10,906 nucleotides of DNA, taken from the NCBI GenBank assembly GCA_017394475.1, contig JAFPYQ010000090.1:1-10906 (forward strand), given 5' to 3'. Source of the stretch: Oscillospiraceae bacterium (GTDB lineage: Bacteria > Bacillota > Clostridia > Oscillospirales > Ruminococcaceae). The position numbers were made by a program, and so were the translations under genes. This document shows positions 1-6,533 of the stretch, one piece after another (within the stretch, counting starts at the first letter, position 1; each line of letters starts with the position of its first letter). The notes below the pieces were generated by a model. That model was not told the origin of the DNA. It saw nothing but the letters and a program-made list of their open reading frames with translations, and did no database searches.

Positions 1-2
1 AA

Positions 3-278
3 GCCGCAAAGATAATGGATGATCTGTCGGGATACAAAGAGGCAGATACCCTTGCCCGCGAATACCACACTGCCATAGAGGATTATTACAAGGCAAAGCG
101 CGAGGAGACCGAGCGCCGCCGCCGTGAAACAGAGGAACGTGCTTTCATAGCCGAAAGCAGCGTCAAGGAGAAAAACGAGCTCATCCCCCATCTTATCACA
201 CTGGCACTCAGGGTGGCAGGCATAGTCTGCGGCATAGCCATACTGTTTTTCCTCTGGTTCTACCTTACACAGGTATGA
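3..278 (+). CDS. C-terminal part of a repeat protein with a membrane anchor (5' end outside the window)
   Basis: The reading frame is open to the left edge of the window, so this is probably the 3' end of a longer gene; the ATG at 15 has no visible ribosome binding site. The first visible residues (AAKIMDDLSGYKEADTLA) resemble the end of a helical, TPR/Sel1-like repeat of the form 'A..I...L..YK.A..L', which is common in long Ruminococcus and Clostridium proteins. A highly charged Lys/Glu/Arg helix follows (about residues 25-55 counted from the ATG). One hydrophobic segment (LITLALRVAGIVCGIAILFF) then ends the chain after a few more residues. This is the layout of a tail-anchored protein with a cytoplasmic repeat domain. 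The next gene begins 16 bases downstream, so the two may be co-transcribed. The function is unknown; the partial status is inferred from the open frame and the repeat-like edge. Confidence 0.6.
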   Translation, partial: AAKIMDDLSGYKEADTLAREYHTAIEDYYKAKREETERRRRETEERAFIAESSVKEKNELIPHLITLALRVAGIVCGIAILFFLWFYLTQV

Positions 279-294
279 TGAGCGCTTTACGATC

Positions 295-915
295 ATGAAA
301 CTGATATCTCTTACCTTTGATGACGGGCCTGATACCGATACCACTTGTGACGTTCTTGACAGGCTCGCCCGCTATAATATCCCCGCAAGCTTCTTTCTCA
401 TCGGGCAGAATATCAATGCCGAAAGCAGAAAGAGCGCAGAGCGCGCATTGAAACAGGGCTGCGAGATCGAGAACCATTCATTTACTCACAGCGATATGAC
501 AAAGCTCTCCCCCGATGAGATCATCGATGAGGTGAGCCGCACCACCGAGCTTATCAAGGACATCTCCGGCAGAGCACCGCAGTTTTTCCGTCCCCCTTAT
601 ATCTGCTACGATCAGAAGATGTTCGATAATATCCCGCTGACTTTTATCTGCGGTTCGGGCTGTGATGACTGGATGCCTGAAACATCGGTTGAAAAGCGCT
701 ATCGAATGACGATGGAACATGCAAAGAACGGTGAGATGATACTGCTGCATGATATGACAGGCAATGTGAACACCGTGAACGCTCTTGATCTTATCATTCC
801 CGACCTGCTGTATCACGGTTTTGAGTTTGTGACTGTTTCCTCCCTCTTTGAGCGTCTTGAAGTCACACCGCAGCGCGGAAGGATATATTCCAATGTATTC
901 AGTCCCTTGGCATAA
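295..915 (+). CDS. Polysaccharide deacetylase family protein (NodB homology domain, carbohydrate esterase 4)
   Basis: A 206-residue protein that is almost entirely a NodB domain. Visible motifs are TFDDGP at residues 7-12 (catalytic base Asp9 and metal ligand Asp10), NHSFTH at 60-65 (metal ligands His61 and His65), RPPY at 99-102, DDW at 124-126 and LLHD at 150-153 (catalytic His152). All five family motifs are therefore present, and a metal-dependent deacetylase is expected. The family removes N-acetyl or O-acetyl groups from peptidoglycan, chitin oligomers or other glycans. There is no signal peptide or membrane segment: the chain starts directly at the first strand (MKLISLTFDDGP), so the product looks cytoplasmic, unlike the exported peptidoglycan deacetylases. 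The substrate cannot be inferred. No strong Shine-Dalgarno is visible before the ATG, so translation may depend on the upstream gene. Confidence 0.9.
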   Translation: MKLISLTFDDGPDTDTTCDVLDRLARYNIPASFFLIGQNINAESRKSAERALKQGCEIENHSFTHSDMTKLSPDEIIDEVSRTTELIKDISGRAPQFFRPPYICYDQKMFDNIPLTFICGSGCDDWMPETSVEKRYRMTMEHAKNGEMILLHDMTGNVNTVNALDLIIPDLLYHGFEFVTVSSLFERLEVTPQRGRIYSNVFSPLA

Positions 916-946
916 GGATAAATGACACTGTCTATTAGGTGATAAA

Positions 947-2032
947 ATGTCTTCATTCTGGCAAAATAATATCAGCATATCCGTTTTCGGAGAGGCAGAC
1001 GGACCTGCGATAGGCGTTACGATAGATGATCTCCCCCCCGGTGAGTATATCGACACCGAGGAGCTTCGTGATTTCATGAGCCGCAGACTTATCGGTTCCG
1101 AGTACACGATAGAGCGCGGGGGAGATTTTCCCAGCATACTTTCGGGGATATCGAACTGCCGCACCACAGGAGCACCCGTCATGGCGCTTTTGCACAACAA
1201 TGAGCGCCCCACTGATGAGGCAGGGCACGTTCCCCGCATCGCGAGACCCGGGAATGCAGACTACACAGGGACAGTGCGTTACAGGGGCTTCAATGATGTG
1301 CGCCACGGCGGTCATCTCTCCAGAAAGCTGATCGCACCGCTGATCTTTGCAGGTGCCGTCTGCGGGCAGATACTCGAACGCCGGAGCATATACATCGGTG
1401 CCCATATCTATTCCATACACAACATCAAGGATGCCCCTATCGATACCATAAATTTCTGCAGGGATGACGTGATAGCCCTGCGGCACAAGAAATTCCCGGT
1501 GCTGAGTGATACAAAGGGAGCCCGCATGAGGACCGATATCTCAAAGGCGGCTGCCTGCGGCGATTCCCTGGGCGGTGTCATAGAATGTGCGGCGGTGAAT
1601 GTCCCTGCAGGCATCGGCTCACCTATGTTCTTAGGCGTTGAGAACGCCATATCTCAGCTCATTTTCGGCATACCCCTTGTGAGCGGCATCGAATTCGGCG
1701 CGGGCTTCGGCTCATCAAAAATGCTGGGCAGCCAGTACAATGATGAATTCTATGCTGATGAACACGGCCATCTGGTGACACGCACCAACAATCACGGCGG
1801 AGTCCTGGGCGGCATAACCAGCGGTATGCCCATCGTGTTCCGTGCAGCGTTCCGTCCTAATCCCGAGCTTGGAAGGCCTGTCAATGCAGTGGACTGTTCC
1901 ACTCTCGAAAGCATAGTAACAGGAGAGGCGGACAAGGAAAGCGCATGCCTCGTACCATCCTTCGTTCCCGCGGTGGAGGCTGCTACAAATATCGCGATAC
2001 TTTCATACATGGTAGATTACCCGAATTTTTAA
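947..2032 (+). CDS. aroC: Chorismate synthase family protein with degenerate active site
   Basis: A 361-residue protein of normal chorismate synthase length, alignable over its whole length with the family that makes chorismate from EPSP using reduced FMN. Fold and flavin motifs are kept: GPAIGVTIDDLPPG (19-32), ADYTG (104-108), GDSLGG (205-210), PAGIGSP (220-226) and the Gly-rich NNHGGVLGGITSG (281-293). The catalytic signatures are altered. GESHG reads GEADG (Asp18 replaces the conserved His), RP(G/S)HADY reads RPGNADY (Asn103 replaces the second conserved His), RRRP reads RRLI (46-49), GGGHFSGR reads HGGHLSRK (120-127), KPTPSI reads RPNPEL (303-308), and RHDP near the C terminus reads DKES (329-332). 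I checked the His-replacing and DKES codons in the nucleotides. A Shine-Dalgarno AGGTGA (937-942) supports the ATG. It could be a paralogue with another role, a weak enzyme, or a lineage-specific aroC; the gene symbol denotes family, not proven activity. Confidence 0.85.
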   Translation: MSSFWQNNISISVFGEADGPAIGVTIDDLPPGEYIDTEELRDFMSRRLIGSEYTIERGGDFPSILSGISNCRTTGAPVMALLHNNERPTDEAGHVPRIARPGNADYTGTVRYRGFNDVRHGGHLSRKLIAPLIFAGAVCGQILERRSIYIGAHIYSIHNIKDAPIDTINFCRDDVIALRHKKFPVLSDTKGARMRTDISKAAACGDSLGGVIECAAVNVPAGIGSPMFLGVENAISQLIFGIPLVSGIEFGAGFGSSKMLGSQYNDEFYADEHGHLVTRTNNHGGVLGGITSGMPIVFRAAFRPNPELGRPVNAVDCSTLESIVTGEADKESACLVPSFVPAVEAATNIAILSYMVDYPNF

Positions 2033-2033
2033 T

Positions 2034-2762
2034 ATGAAAGAACATACCTTGCGGATGGACTTTCTTCCCGATGTAAAGGTGCTTATCTGCTATCTTCTGA
2101 GCAAGTGCGGAAGGAAAGTCACGCTCCCACAGCTGACCCTTATCTGTTCGTCCGTGGGAGTGGATTATTTTATGATCAATGATGCCCTTGCCGATCTTAT
2201 CCAGACAGGCGCTGCCAAAAAGGACGGAGAGGTCATCACCCTGAATGATGCAGGCATACGCTCTGCTGCCTTTGCGGATGATGTTTCCCGCGTGTTCAGG
2301 CGCAGGGTCCTTAAAAGTGCGCTGGAATACTTCCGCAGCTGTGATGGACTGTGTTCCGGCAGTCCGGGCTGTTGTGAAGTGCGTACAGAGGGCAAAACAC
2401 TGTATTTTTCGCTTTCCGATGAAAAGAGCAGCCTGATAGAGCTCACTCTTACTGCATCGGAAGAACAGGCAGGGATCATAAAGGAAAATATCTCCGCAGA
2501 TCCGGTATGTGCATATAACAGGATAGTGTCGCTGCTTGTATCGGGAAAGCCCTGTGAAGGGATAAATGCGGATATCACGGAGGATGACGGCGATATCACC
2601 GTTGAACTTTCCGCAGAAGGATTTCTGCTGAGGCTCACAGCTCCCGATCCCATACAGGCACAGAGCATAGCATCAAAAGCGGGCAGGGACATTCCCGGAA
2701 AACTCATTGACATCCTGTGCGCTCCCCCTCCTCCCGTTGATACCGACAGCCTGCTGGGTTAG
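2034..2762 (+). CDS. DUF4364-like winged-helix protein with an extra C-terminal repeat
   Basis: A 242-residue soluble protein starting one base after the preceding stop codon, so probably co-translated with it. Residues about 12-80 read as a winged-helix DNA-binding module (VLICYLLSKCGRKVTLPQLT, then a helix with YFMINDALADL, then a wing-like VITLNDAG). Residues about 118-168 resemble the second half of DUF4364 proteins of Clostridia: a strand pair (TLYFSLS; SLIELTLTAS) followed by helices with EEQAGIIK. Usual DUF4364 proteins are about 160-180 residues. Here about 70 residues are added, and residues 186-229 (ITVELSAEGFLLRLTAPDPI...) look like a second copy of that half. The tail is proline-rich (PPPPVD). 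A transcriptional regulator is possible, but neither the function nor a target is known. The family assignment is by recognition of pattern, not by search. Confidence 0.6.
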   Translation: MKEHTLRMDFLPDVKVLICYLLSKCGRKVTLPQLTLICSSVGVDYFMINDALADLIQTGAAKKDGEVITLNDAGIRSAAFADDVSRVFRRRVLKSALEYFRSCDGLCSGSPGCCEVRTEGKTLYFSLSDEKSSLIELTLTASEEQAGIIKENISADPVCAYNRIVSLLVSGKPCEGINADITEDDGDITVELSAEGFLLRLTAPDPIQAQSIASKAGRDIPGKLIDILCAPPPPVDTDSLLG

Positions 2763-2779
2763 CGGATGCAGGCTTTTTT
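2748..2779 (+). terminator. Rho-independent terminator overlapping the DUF4364-like stop codon
   Basis: AGCCTGC (2748-2754) pairs perfectly with GCAGGCT (2768-2774) around a 13-base loop and is followed directly by a T run (2775-2779). The stop TAG (2760-2762) lies in the loop, so the gene end and terminator are fused. The 7-bp GC-rich stem with a T-tract is typical, though the loop is long. It would end the upstream transcript before the HAD gene. Confidence 0.6.
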
Positions 2780-2817
2780 AGGAAACGAACCAGTATGATA
2801 CCACCGGCGGTGATTTT

Positions 2818-3483
2818 ATGTATACCGGCAATATAATTTTTGATATGGATGGTACCCTGTGGGACAGCTCCGAAAATGTGGCTGCCTCATGGACATCGAC
2901 TATCCGCAGATCGGGGGTCTCCGTTCTGCGCAATATGGTCCTCACAAGGGCTGATATACAGGGGATAATGGGGCTTGCTATGGATGAGATAGCTGCAAAG
3001 CTGTTCCCGGATCTCTCGCCTACACGCCGTGCTGCCGTTCTCGATGCCTGCACCGAGGATGAGAACAACTATCTTGCGGTAAACGGCGGCGTTCTCTACG
3101 ACAATGAAGAGGAGATACTCGAACGCCTGACCGACGGGCGCAGGCTGTTTATCGTCAGCAACTGCCAGTGCGGTTATATCGAGGCTTTTTTTGAATATAC
3201 AGGATTTGAGCGCTTTTTCAGCGACTATCTTTGCTGGGGCGACACTTTGAAGCCCAAGGGCGAGACCATAAAGCGCCTCATAGAGAAAAACAACTGTGTC
3301 AACTCCGTTTATGTGGGGGATACAAGGGGAGATTACCTTGCAGCCCTTTCAGCGGGGATACCATTTATCCATGCGGCTTACGGCTTCGGGAAGCTGCTGC
3401 CGGGAGACACGCCCGCAGAGGTGATATCGAGCCTTGCAGAGCTCGATGACAAGGCACTTCCTTTCAGGAACAGGGGCAACTGA
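2818..3483 (+). CDS. HAD-superfamily hydrolase, phosphoglycolate-phosphatase-like
   Basis: A 221-residue protein with all four HAD motifs. Motif I is DMDGTLWDS at residues 9-17 (nucleophile Asp9, acid/base Asp11), motif II is VSN at 113-115 (Ser114), the motif III Lys is in KPKGE (145-149), and motif IV is GDTRGD at 167-172. A helical cap domain between motifs I and II (about residues 18-95) places it with subfamily I, Gph/PgmB/YqaB-type phosphatases acting on small phosphorylated metabolites. The trailing AGIPFIHAAYGFG is also typical of the Gph group. The exact substrate cannot be read from the sequence. GGTGA at 2809-2813 gives a reasonable ribosome binding site for the ATG. It follows a terminator, so it probably starts a new transcription unit, although no clear promoter is visible. 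The downstream deaminase gene begins after 57 bases. Confidence 0.88.
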   Translation: MYTGNIIFDMDGTLWDSSENVAASWTSTIRRSGVSVLRNMVLTRADIQGIMGLAMDEIAAKLFPDLSPTRRAAVLDACTEDENNYLAVNGGVLYDNEEEILERLTDGRRLFIVSNCQCGYIEAFFEYTGFERFFSDYLCWGDTLKPKGETIKRLIEKNNCVNSVYVGDTRGDYLAALSAGIPFIHAAYGFGKLLPGDTPAEVISSLAELDDKALPFRNRGN

Positions 3484-3540
3484 CACCCTGATGCCCCCGA
3501 TACGCTTCCGGCTTATGTGTAAAACAGGAGATGGAACGCT

Positions 3541-4025
3541 ATGAGAGTTGATAAGATAAACTACTATCTTGATATCGCCGAGGCTGTGCTTGAAAGAGGC
3601 ACCTGCCTGCGGCGCAATTTCGGCGCTATCATCGTCAAGAATGACGAGATTATCTCCACAGGCTATGTAGGTGCTCCGAGAGGGCGCGCCAACTGCATAG
3701 ACCTCAATTACTGCACAGAGAGAAACTCGGCGTGCCCAAGGGGCAGCGCTATGAGCTGTGCAGAAGTGTCCACGCCGAGGCGAATGCCATAATATCCGCA
3801 TCACGCAATGAGATGATAGGTGCGGAGCTCTTCCTTGCCTGTCACGATGCAAAGACAGGGGAGCTCTACGGCGATGTGGAGCCCTGTTCGATGTGCAAGA
3901 GGATGATACTCAATGCAGGGATAAAGCGGGTTTATATAAGGCAGACCTCATCGGGATACAAGATGATAGAAACTGGCGACTGGGTAATCTTCGATGAATC
4001 CCTGAAACTCAACGAGGGATACTGA
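3541..4025 (+). pseudogene. ComEB/dCMP-deaminase family zinc deaminase, split by a one-base frameshift
   Basis: Two overlapping reading frames together make one cytidine/deoxycytidylate deaminase-family protein of about 161 residues. The first frame runs from the ATG at 3541 and gives MRVDKINYYLDIAEAVLERG... to NYCT, then turns to unrelated residues and stops at 3790-3792. The second frame, one base shifted, carries REKLGVPKGQRYELC, the zinc-binding and catalytic HAE (codons from 3771) and PCSMC (3882-3896), and ends at TGA 4023-4025. Adding one base near 3717 in CACAGAGAG restores NYCTREKLGVPKG, a natural family sequence. The total of 485 bases is one short of a multiple of three. The family deaminates dCMP or related nucleotides; ComEB proteins are its clostridial and bacillary relatives. 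A Shine-Dalgarno AGGAG lies at 3526-3530. Both halves remain well conserved, so a very recent mutation or a sequencing or assembly error is as likely as a true pseudogene. Confidence 0.85.
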
Positions 4026-4714
4026 TGCCTGCAGATTACAAGATAATACGCTCTTCAAGAAAGAGCATATCCCTTTGTGTGGAAAAGGACGGGAGCATCG
4101 TGGTGAGAGCACCCTACCGCGCTCCCGAAAGTGTTATTGATGAATTTGTCCGCTCCAAAAGGGACTGGCTCGAGAAGCATCTTTCCATCGTACAGGAAAG
4201 AAACATCAGCCGCGATTCCACGGTAAATGCAAATGTGGATGAACTGCCTCTGTTCGGTGAGATGGCAAAGGTGGTGCATAAGGCACCCTATGGCTACATA
4301 GACGGTATATTGTATCTTCCGGATATGCCGCTTTCCGAACTGGTGCCCACTGTTTCCGGGCTTTACAGGCGCATCGCCAAAAAGGAGCTCGTGCGCCGCA
4401 CGGTGGAGCTTTCACGCAGGTTCGGCTTTTCCATTACGGATGTGAAGATAAACTCTGCCCGTACCCACTGGGGCAGCTGTTCCGGAAAAAAGAGCATCAA
4501 TCTGTCCTGGAAGCTTATTGCTGCAGGACGGGATACGATAGACTATGTGATAATCCATGAGCTGTGCCATACCGTATATATGGACCATTCGGCAGAGTTC
4601 TGGAGGCTTGTGGGAAAATACTGCCCTGACTATGAAGTGCAGCGGCAGAAACTGAAAGATGTTCAGGCGCTGCTCGACAGATACGGGCTCGATGAACAGA
4701 AGGGAACAACATAA
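4025..4714 (+). CDS. YgjP/DUF45-family zinc metallopeptidase-like protein
   Basis: A 229-residue soluble protein. The diagnostic features of the YgjP-like (DUF45, SprT/WLM-related) family are present: THWGSCS at residues 147-153, the zinc-binding HELCH (HExxH) at 178-182 preceded by IDYVIIHE, and the downstream H188 with EFW (191-193). The N-terminal half holds the usual beta-rich segment (YKIIRSSRKSISLCVEKDG, then VRAP). All expected metal ligands and the catalytic Glu179 are visible, so an active zinc protease fold is likely, but substrates of this family are poorly known. The start codon shares its A with the stop codon of the deaminase gene (TGATG at 4023-4027), indicating translational coupling. 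Its stop is immediately followed by the ruvB start. Confidence 0.87.
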   Translation: MPADYKIIRSSRKSISLCVEKDGSIVVRAPYRAPESVIDEFVRSKRDWLEKHLSIVQERNISRDSTVNANVDELPLFGEMAKVVHKAPYGYIDGILYLPDMPLSELVPTVSGLYRRIAKKELVRRTVELSRRFGFSITDVKINSARTHWGSCSGKKSINLSWKLIAAGRDTIDYVIIHELCHTVYMDHSAEFWRLVGKYCPDYEVQRQKLKDVQALLDRYGLDEQKGTT

Positions 4715-5845
4715 ATGATAAATCCCGGTGATATTGAATTTGAGGATAATGTCAAGGAACCGACATCACCTTCCACGGATAATGAAGAAACGGATATTCC
4801 CGGTGACGGATTTGAGGGCAGGCTCATAGAGCCGTCTGCTCTCTCGCCGGATGAGGATGAGATAGATTATTCCCTGCGCCCCAAGGCGCTTCGTGATTAT
4901 ATCGGGCAGGATAAGGTCAAGGAAAATCTCAGCATATACATAAAGGCAGCTCTTAAAAGAAAGGAACCTCTCGATCATGTGCTGCTCTACGGCCCTCCGG
5001 GACTGGGCAAGACCACCCTTGCTGCCATAATCGCCCATGAGATGGGAGTGAATATCCGCATCACATCGGGACCTGCCATAACAAAGCCCGGTGACCTTGC
5101 GGCAATACTCACCAATTTAAAAGAGAACGATGTCCTTTTCATCGATGAGATACACAGGATGTCCAGAGAGACCGAGGAGATACTGTACTCCGCCATGGAG
5201 GACTATGCGGTGGATATCATCATGGGAAAAGGCCCCGCTGCCAACTCCATCAGGATAGACCTTGAAAAATTCACCCTTGTTGGTGCCACCACAAGAGCAG
5301 GACAGCTCACATCCCCGCTGCGCGACCGCTTCGGCATAATACAGCGGCTGGAGCTGTATTCGGTAGAACAGCTTATGGACATAGTCATGCGTTCTGCTGT
5401 GATACTGGGTGTATACTGCGACAAGGAGGGTGCCGCTGAGATAGCCAAGCGCTCGAGAGGCACTCCCCGTATCGCAAACAGGCTGCTGAAGCGCGTCCGT
5501 GACTATGCGGAGATAATCGGCGGTGGACAGATAACCGGATATATCGCGACTATCGCCCTTGACCGCATGGAGATAGATCATCTGGGACTCGACTCTATGG
5601 ACAAGCGCCTGCTTGAAATGCTGATAACAGGCTACAACGGCGGCCCTGCAGGTCTGGAGACCCTGGCGGCAGCTATCGGCGAAGAGGCTGTCACACTTGA
5701 AGATGTGTGCGAGCCCTATCTCATGCAGCTGGGCTTCCTTGCCCGTACTCCCAGAGGGCGCTGTGCGACAACACTTGCGTACAGGCACCTGGGTTACAAG
5801 CCTAAAAGCGATAATGACGGCGACGGGCAGCAGACGCTGTTTTGA
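4715..5845 (+). CDS. ruvB: Holliday junction branch migration ATPase RuvB
   Basis: RuvB is the hexameric AAA+ motor that, with RuvA, drives branch migration of Holliday junctions before RuvC cleavage. Visible elements are the conserved N-terminal [15 protein letters not shown] (51-65), Walker A GPPGLGKT (93-100), Walker B LFIDEIH (141-147), sensor 1 GATTR (190-194), the arginine-finger region PLRDRFG (201-207), sensor 2 RGTPRIANR (248-256), and the C-terminal winged helix ending in PRGR (346-349). At 376 residues it is longer than the usual 330-350. The first 33 residues form an acidic Asp/Glu/Thr/Ser/Pro-rich extension before the normal start region (RLIEPSAL). No in-frame ATG, GTG or TTG lies near the canonical start, so the ATG at 4715, directly abutting the previous stop, seems correct. 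ruvA is not next to it, unlike in many bacteria. Confidence 0.97.
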   Translation: MINPGDIEFEDNVKEPTSPSTDNEETDIPGDGFEGRLIEPSALSPDEDEIDYSLRPKALRDYIGQDKVKENLSIYIKAALKRKEPLDHVLLYGPPGLGKTTLAAIIAHEMGVNIRITSGPAITKPGDLAAILTNLKENDVLFIDEIHRMSRETEEILYSAMEDYAVDIIMGKGPAANSIRIDLEKFTLVGATTRAGQLTSPLRDRFGIIQRLELYSVEQLMDIVMRSAVILGVYCDKEGAAEIAKRSRGTPRIANRLLKRVRDYAEIIGGGQITGYIATIALDRMEIDHLGLDSMDKRLLEMLITGYNGGPAGLETLAAAIGEEAVTLEDVCEPYLMQLGFLARTPRGRCATTLAYRHLGYKPKSDNDGDGQQTLF

Positions 5846-5864
5846 TGATTAACAGGAACCTTAT

Positions 5865-6143
5865 ATGCTTTTTCTGTCTTTAGTCGGATTTTTATTGCTG
5901 ATTCCGCTGATAGTATGTATCATCATATTATATTTTATCTTGGACAAACGAAATGATGATGAAAAACACAAAGCCTCATGGAAGAAAAAGTGTGCAGTCG
6001 TTTTTATGATCATGGTTTTCCATATCTTTCTGTCATTACTGATTTTATTCCATGTGATGAGGGGTTTCGGCAGTGATGGACAATATCGCCCGGATGCTGC
6101 GGTTACAACTACAGCACCAAATGTTAGGGAAATAACGGAATAA
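5865..6143 (+). CDS. Small two-helix membrane protein with TTTAP tail (copy 1)
   Basis: A 92-residue protein with two predicted membrane segments (about residues 2-26 and 44-65) joined by a Lys/Asp/Glu-rich loop (DKRNDDEKHKASWKKK), followed by a short hydrophilic tail ending in AVTTTAPNVREITE. The charged loop suggests that both ends face outward, with the tail exposed. I recognise no family. AGGA at 5854-5857 lies seven bases before the ATG, which supports translation. It follows ruvB by 19 bases. Base composition differs sharply from ruvB: 19 of the 60 bases at 5881-5940 are G or C, against 39 of 60 at 5641-5700. Its layout and tail match the next gene, so the two look like tandem paralogues. 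Confidence 0.65.
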   Translation: MLFLSLVGFLLLIPLIVCIIILYFILDKRNDDEKHKASWKKKCAVVFMIMVFHIFLSLLILFHVMRGFGSDGQYRPDAAVTTTAPNVREITE

Positions 6144-6167
6144 AAACGTCTTTGAAACCATGATAAC

Positions 6168-6476
6168 ATGAGTGAGTTTATTCTTTATATTCTGATACCG
6201 GCTTTGCCTGTTCTGCCATTGCTGATATTTGTCATTATACTTTGCCGTATATGGCGCGGTATGAGGAACGGCGATGAGAAACGCAGGAAGGCTCAAAAGA
6301 TATATTTTGTAATAATGAGTATTATTACTGCGGCATATATAATCTTTGCGGTATGGCTTTATTCATTTATGATAAGTGAATATAACAGATACGGCGGAAA
6401 TCTTATAGGCGGTGATGATCATTATTCTAATCCTGCAACAACAACAGCTCCGCCTGTTATGAGAATTGATGAATAA
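6168..6476 (+). CDS. Small two-helix membrane protein with TTTAP tail (copy 2)
   Basis: A 102-residue protein with the same plan as the upstream small gene: a hydrophobic N-terminal segment (about 4-27), a basic loop (RIWRGMRNGDEKRRKAQK), a second hydrophobic segment (about 46-68), a polar stretch with YGGNLIGGDDHYSN, and the tail PATTTAPPVMRIDE. The tail aligns with AVTTTAPNVREITE of copy 1 (TTTAP, V, R, I, E conserved), while the membrane segments have diverged. No strong Shine-Dalgarno is visible before the ATG, which lies 24 bases after the preceding stop. The gene is AT-rich like its partner. No known family is recognised. It is the last plus-strand gene before the convergent hairpin. 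Confidence 0.65.
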   Translation: MSEFILYILIPALPVLPLLIFVIILCRIWRGMRNGDEKRRKAQKIYFVIMSIITAAYIIFAVWLYSFMISEYNRYGGNLIGGDDHYSNPATTTAPPVMRIDE

Positions 6477-6488
6477 AGGATATAGTTT

Positions 6489-6528
6489 TTCCCTCTCAGG
6501 ATACCATGTTCGGTATCCTGAGAGGGAA
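6489..6528. terminator. Long perfect hairpin between convergent genes
   Basis: CCCTCTCAGGATACC (6491-6505) pairs perfectly with GGTATCCTGAGAGGG (6512-6526) across a 6-base loop. Two flanking T-A pairs extend the stem to 17 bp. It lies between the stop of the plus-strand small membrane gene (6476) and the stop of the minus-strand PBP gene (6534). On the plus strand it is followed by TCGTTTTATT, an acceptable U-rich tail; on the minus strand the 3' flank is A-rich rather than U-rich. It is best read as a strong terminator for plus-strand transcripts that may also stabilise or end the PBP mRNA. Confidence 0.8.
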
Positions 6529-6533
6529 TCGTT

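Noticed and set aside
478..1239. A 253-codon minus-strand frame across the deacetylase and aroC-like genes
   Set aside because: It is antisense to genes with clear family motifs and spans two of them; no protein family is visible in it.
2794..2799. TATGAT as a -10 box for the HAD gene
   Set aside because: The hexamer is close to consensus, but the bases 17 upstream (GGCTTT) do not resemble a -35 box, so it is not strong enough to call a promoter.
2802..2812. Small hairpin CACC-GGC-GGTG covering the ribosome binding site of the HAD gene
   Set aside because: A 4-bp stem with a 3-base loop is too weak and too common to call a regulatory element.
3714..3734. Programmed ribosomal frameshifting in the deaminase gene
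   Set aside because: No X-XXY-YYZ slippery heptamer or clear downstream structure is visible, and the family normally has a single frame.
5117..5788. A 223-codon minus-strand frame inside ruvB
   Set aside because: It lies entirely opposite a highly conserved gene and has no independent support.
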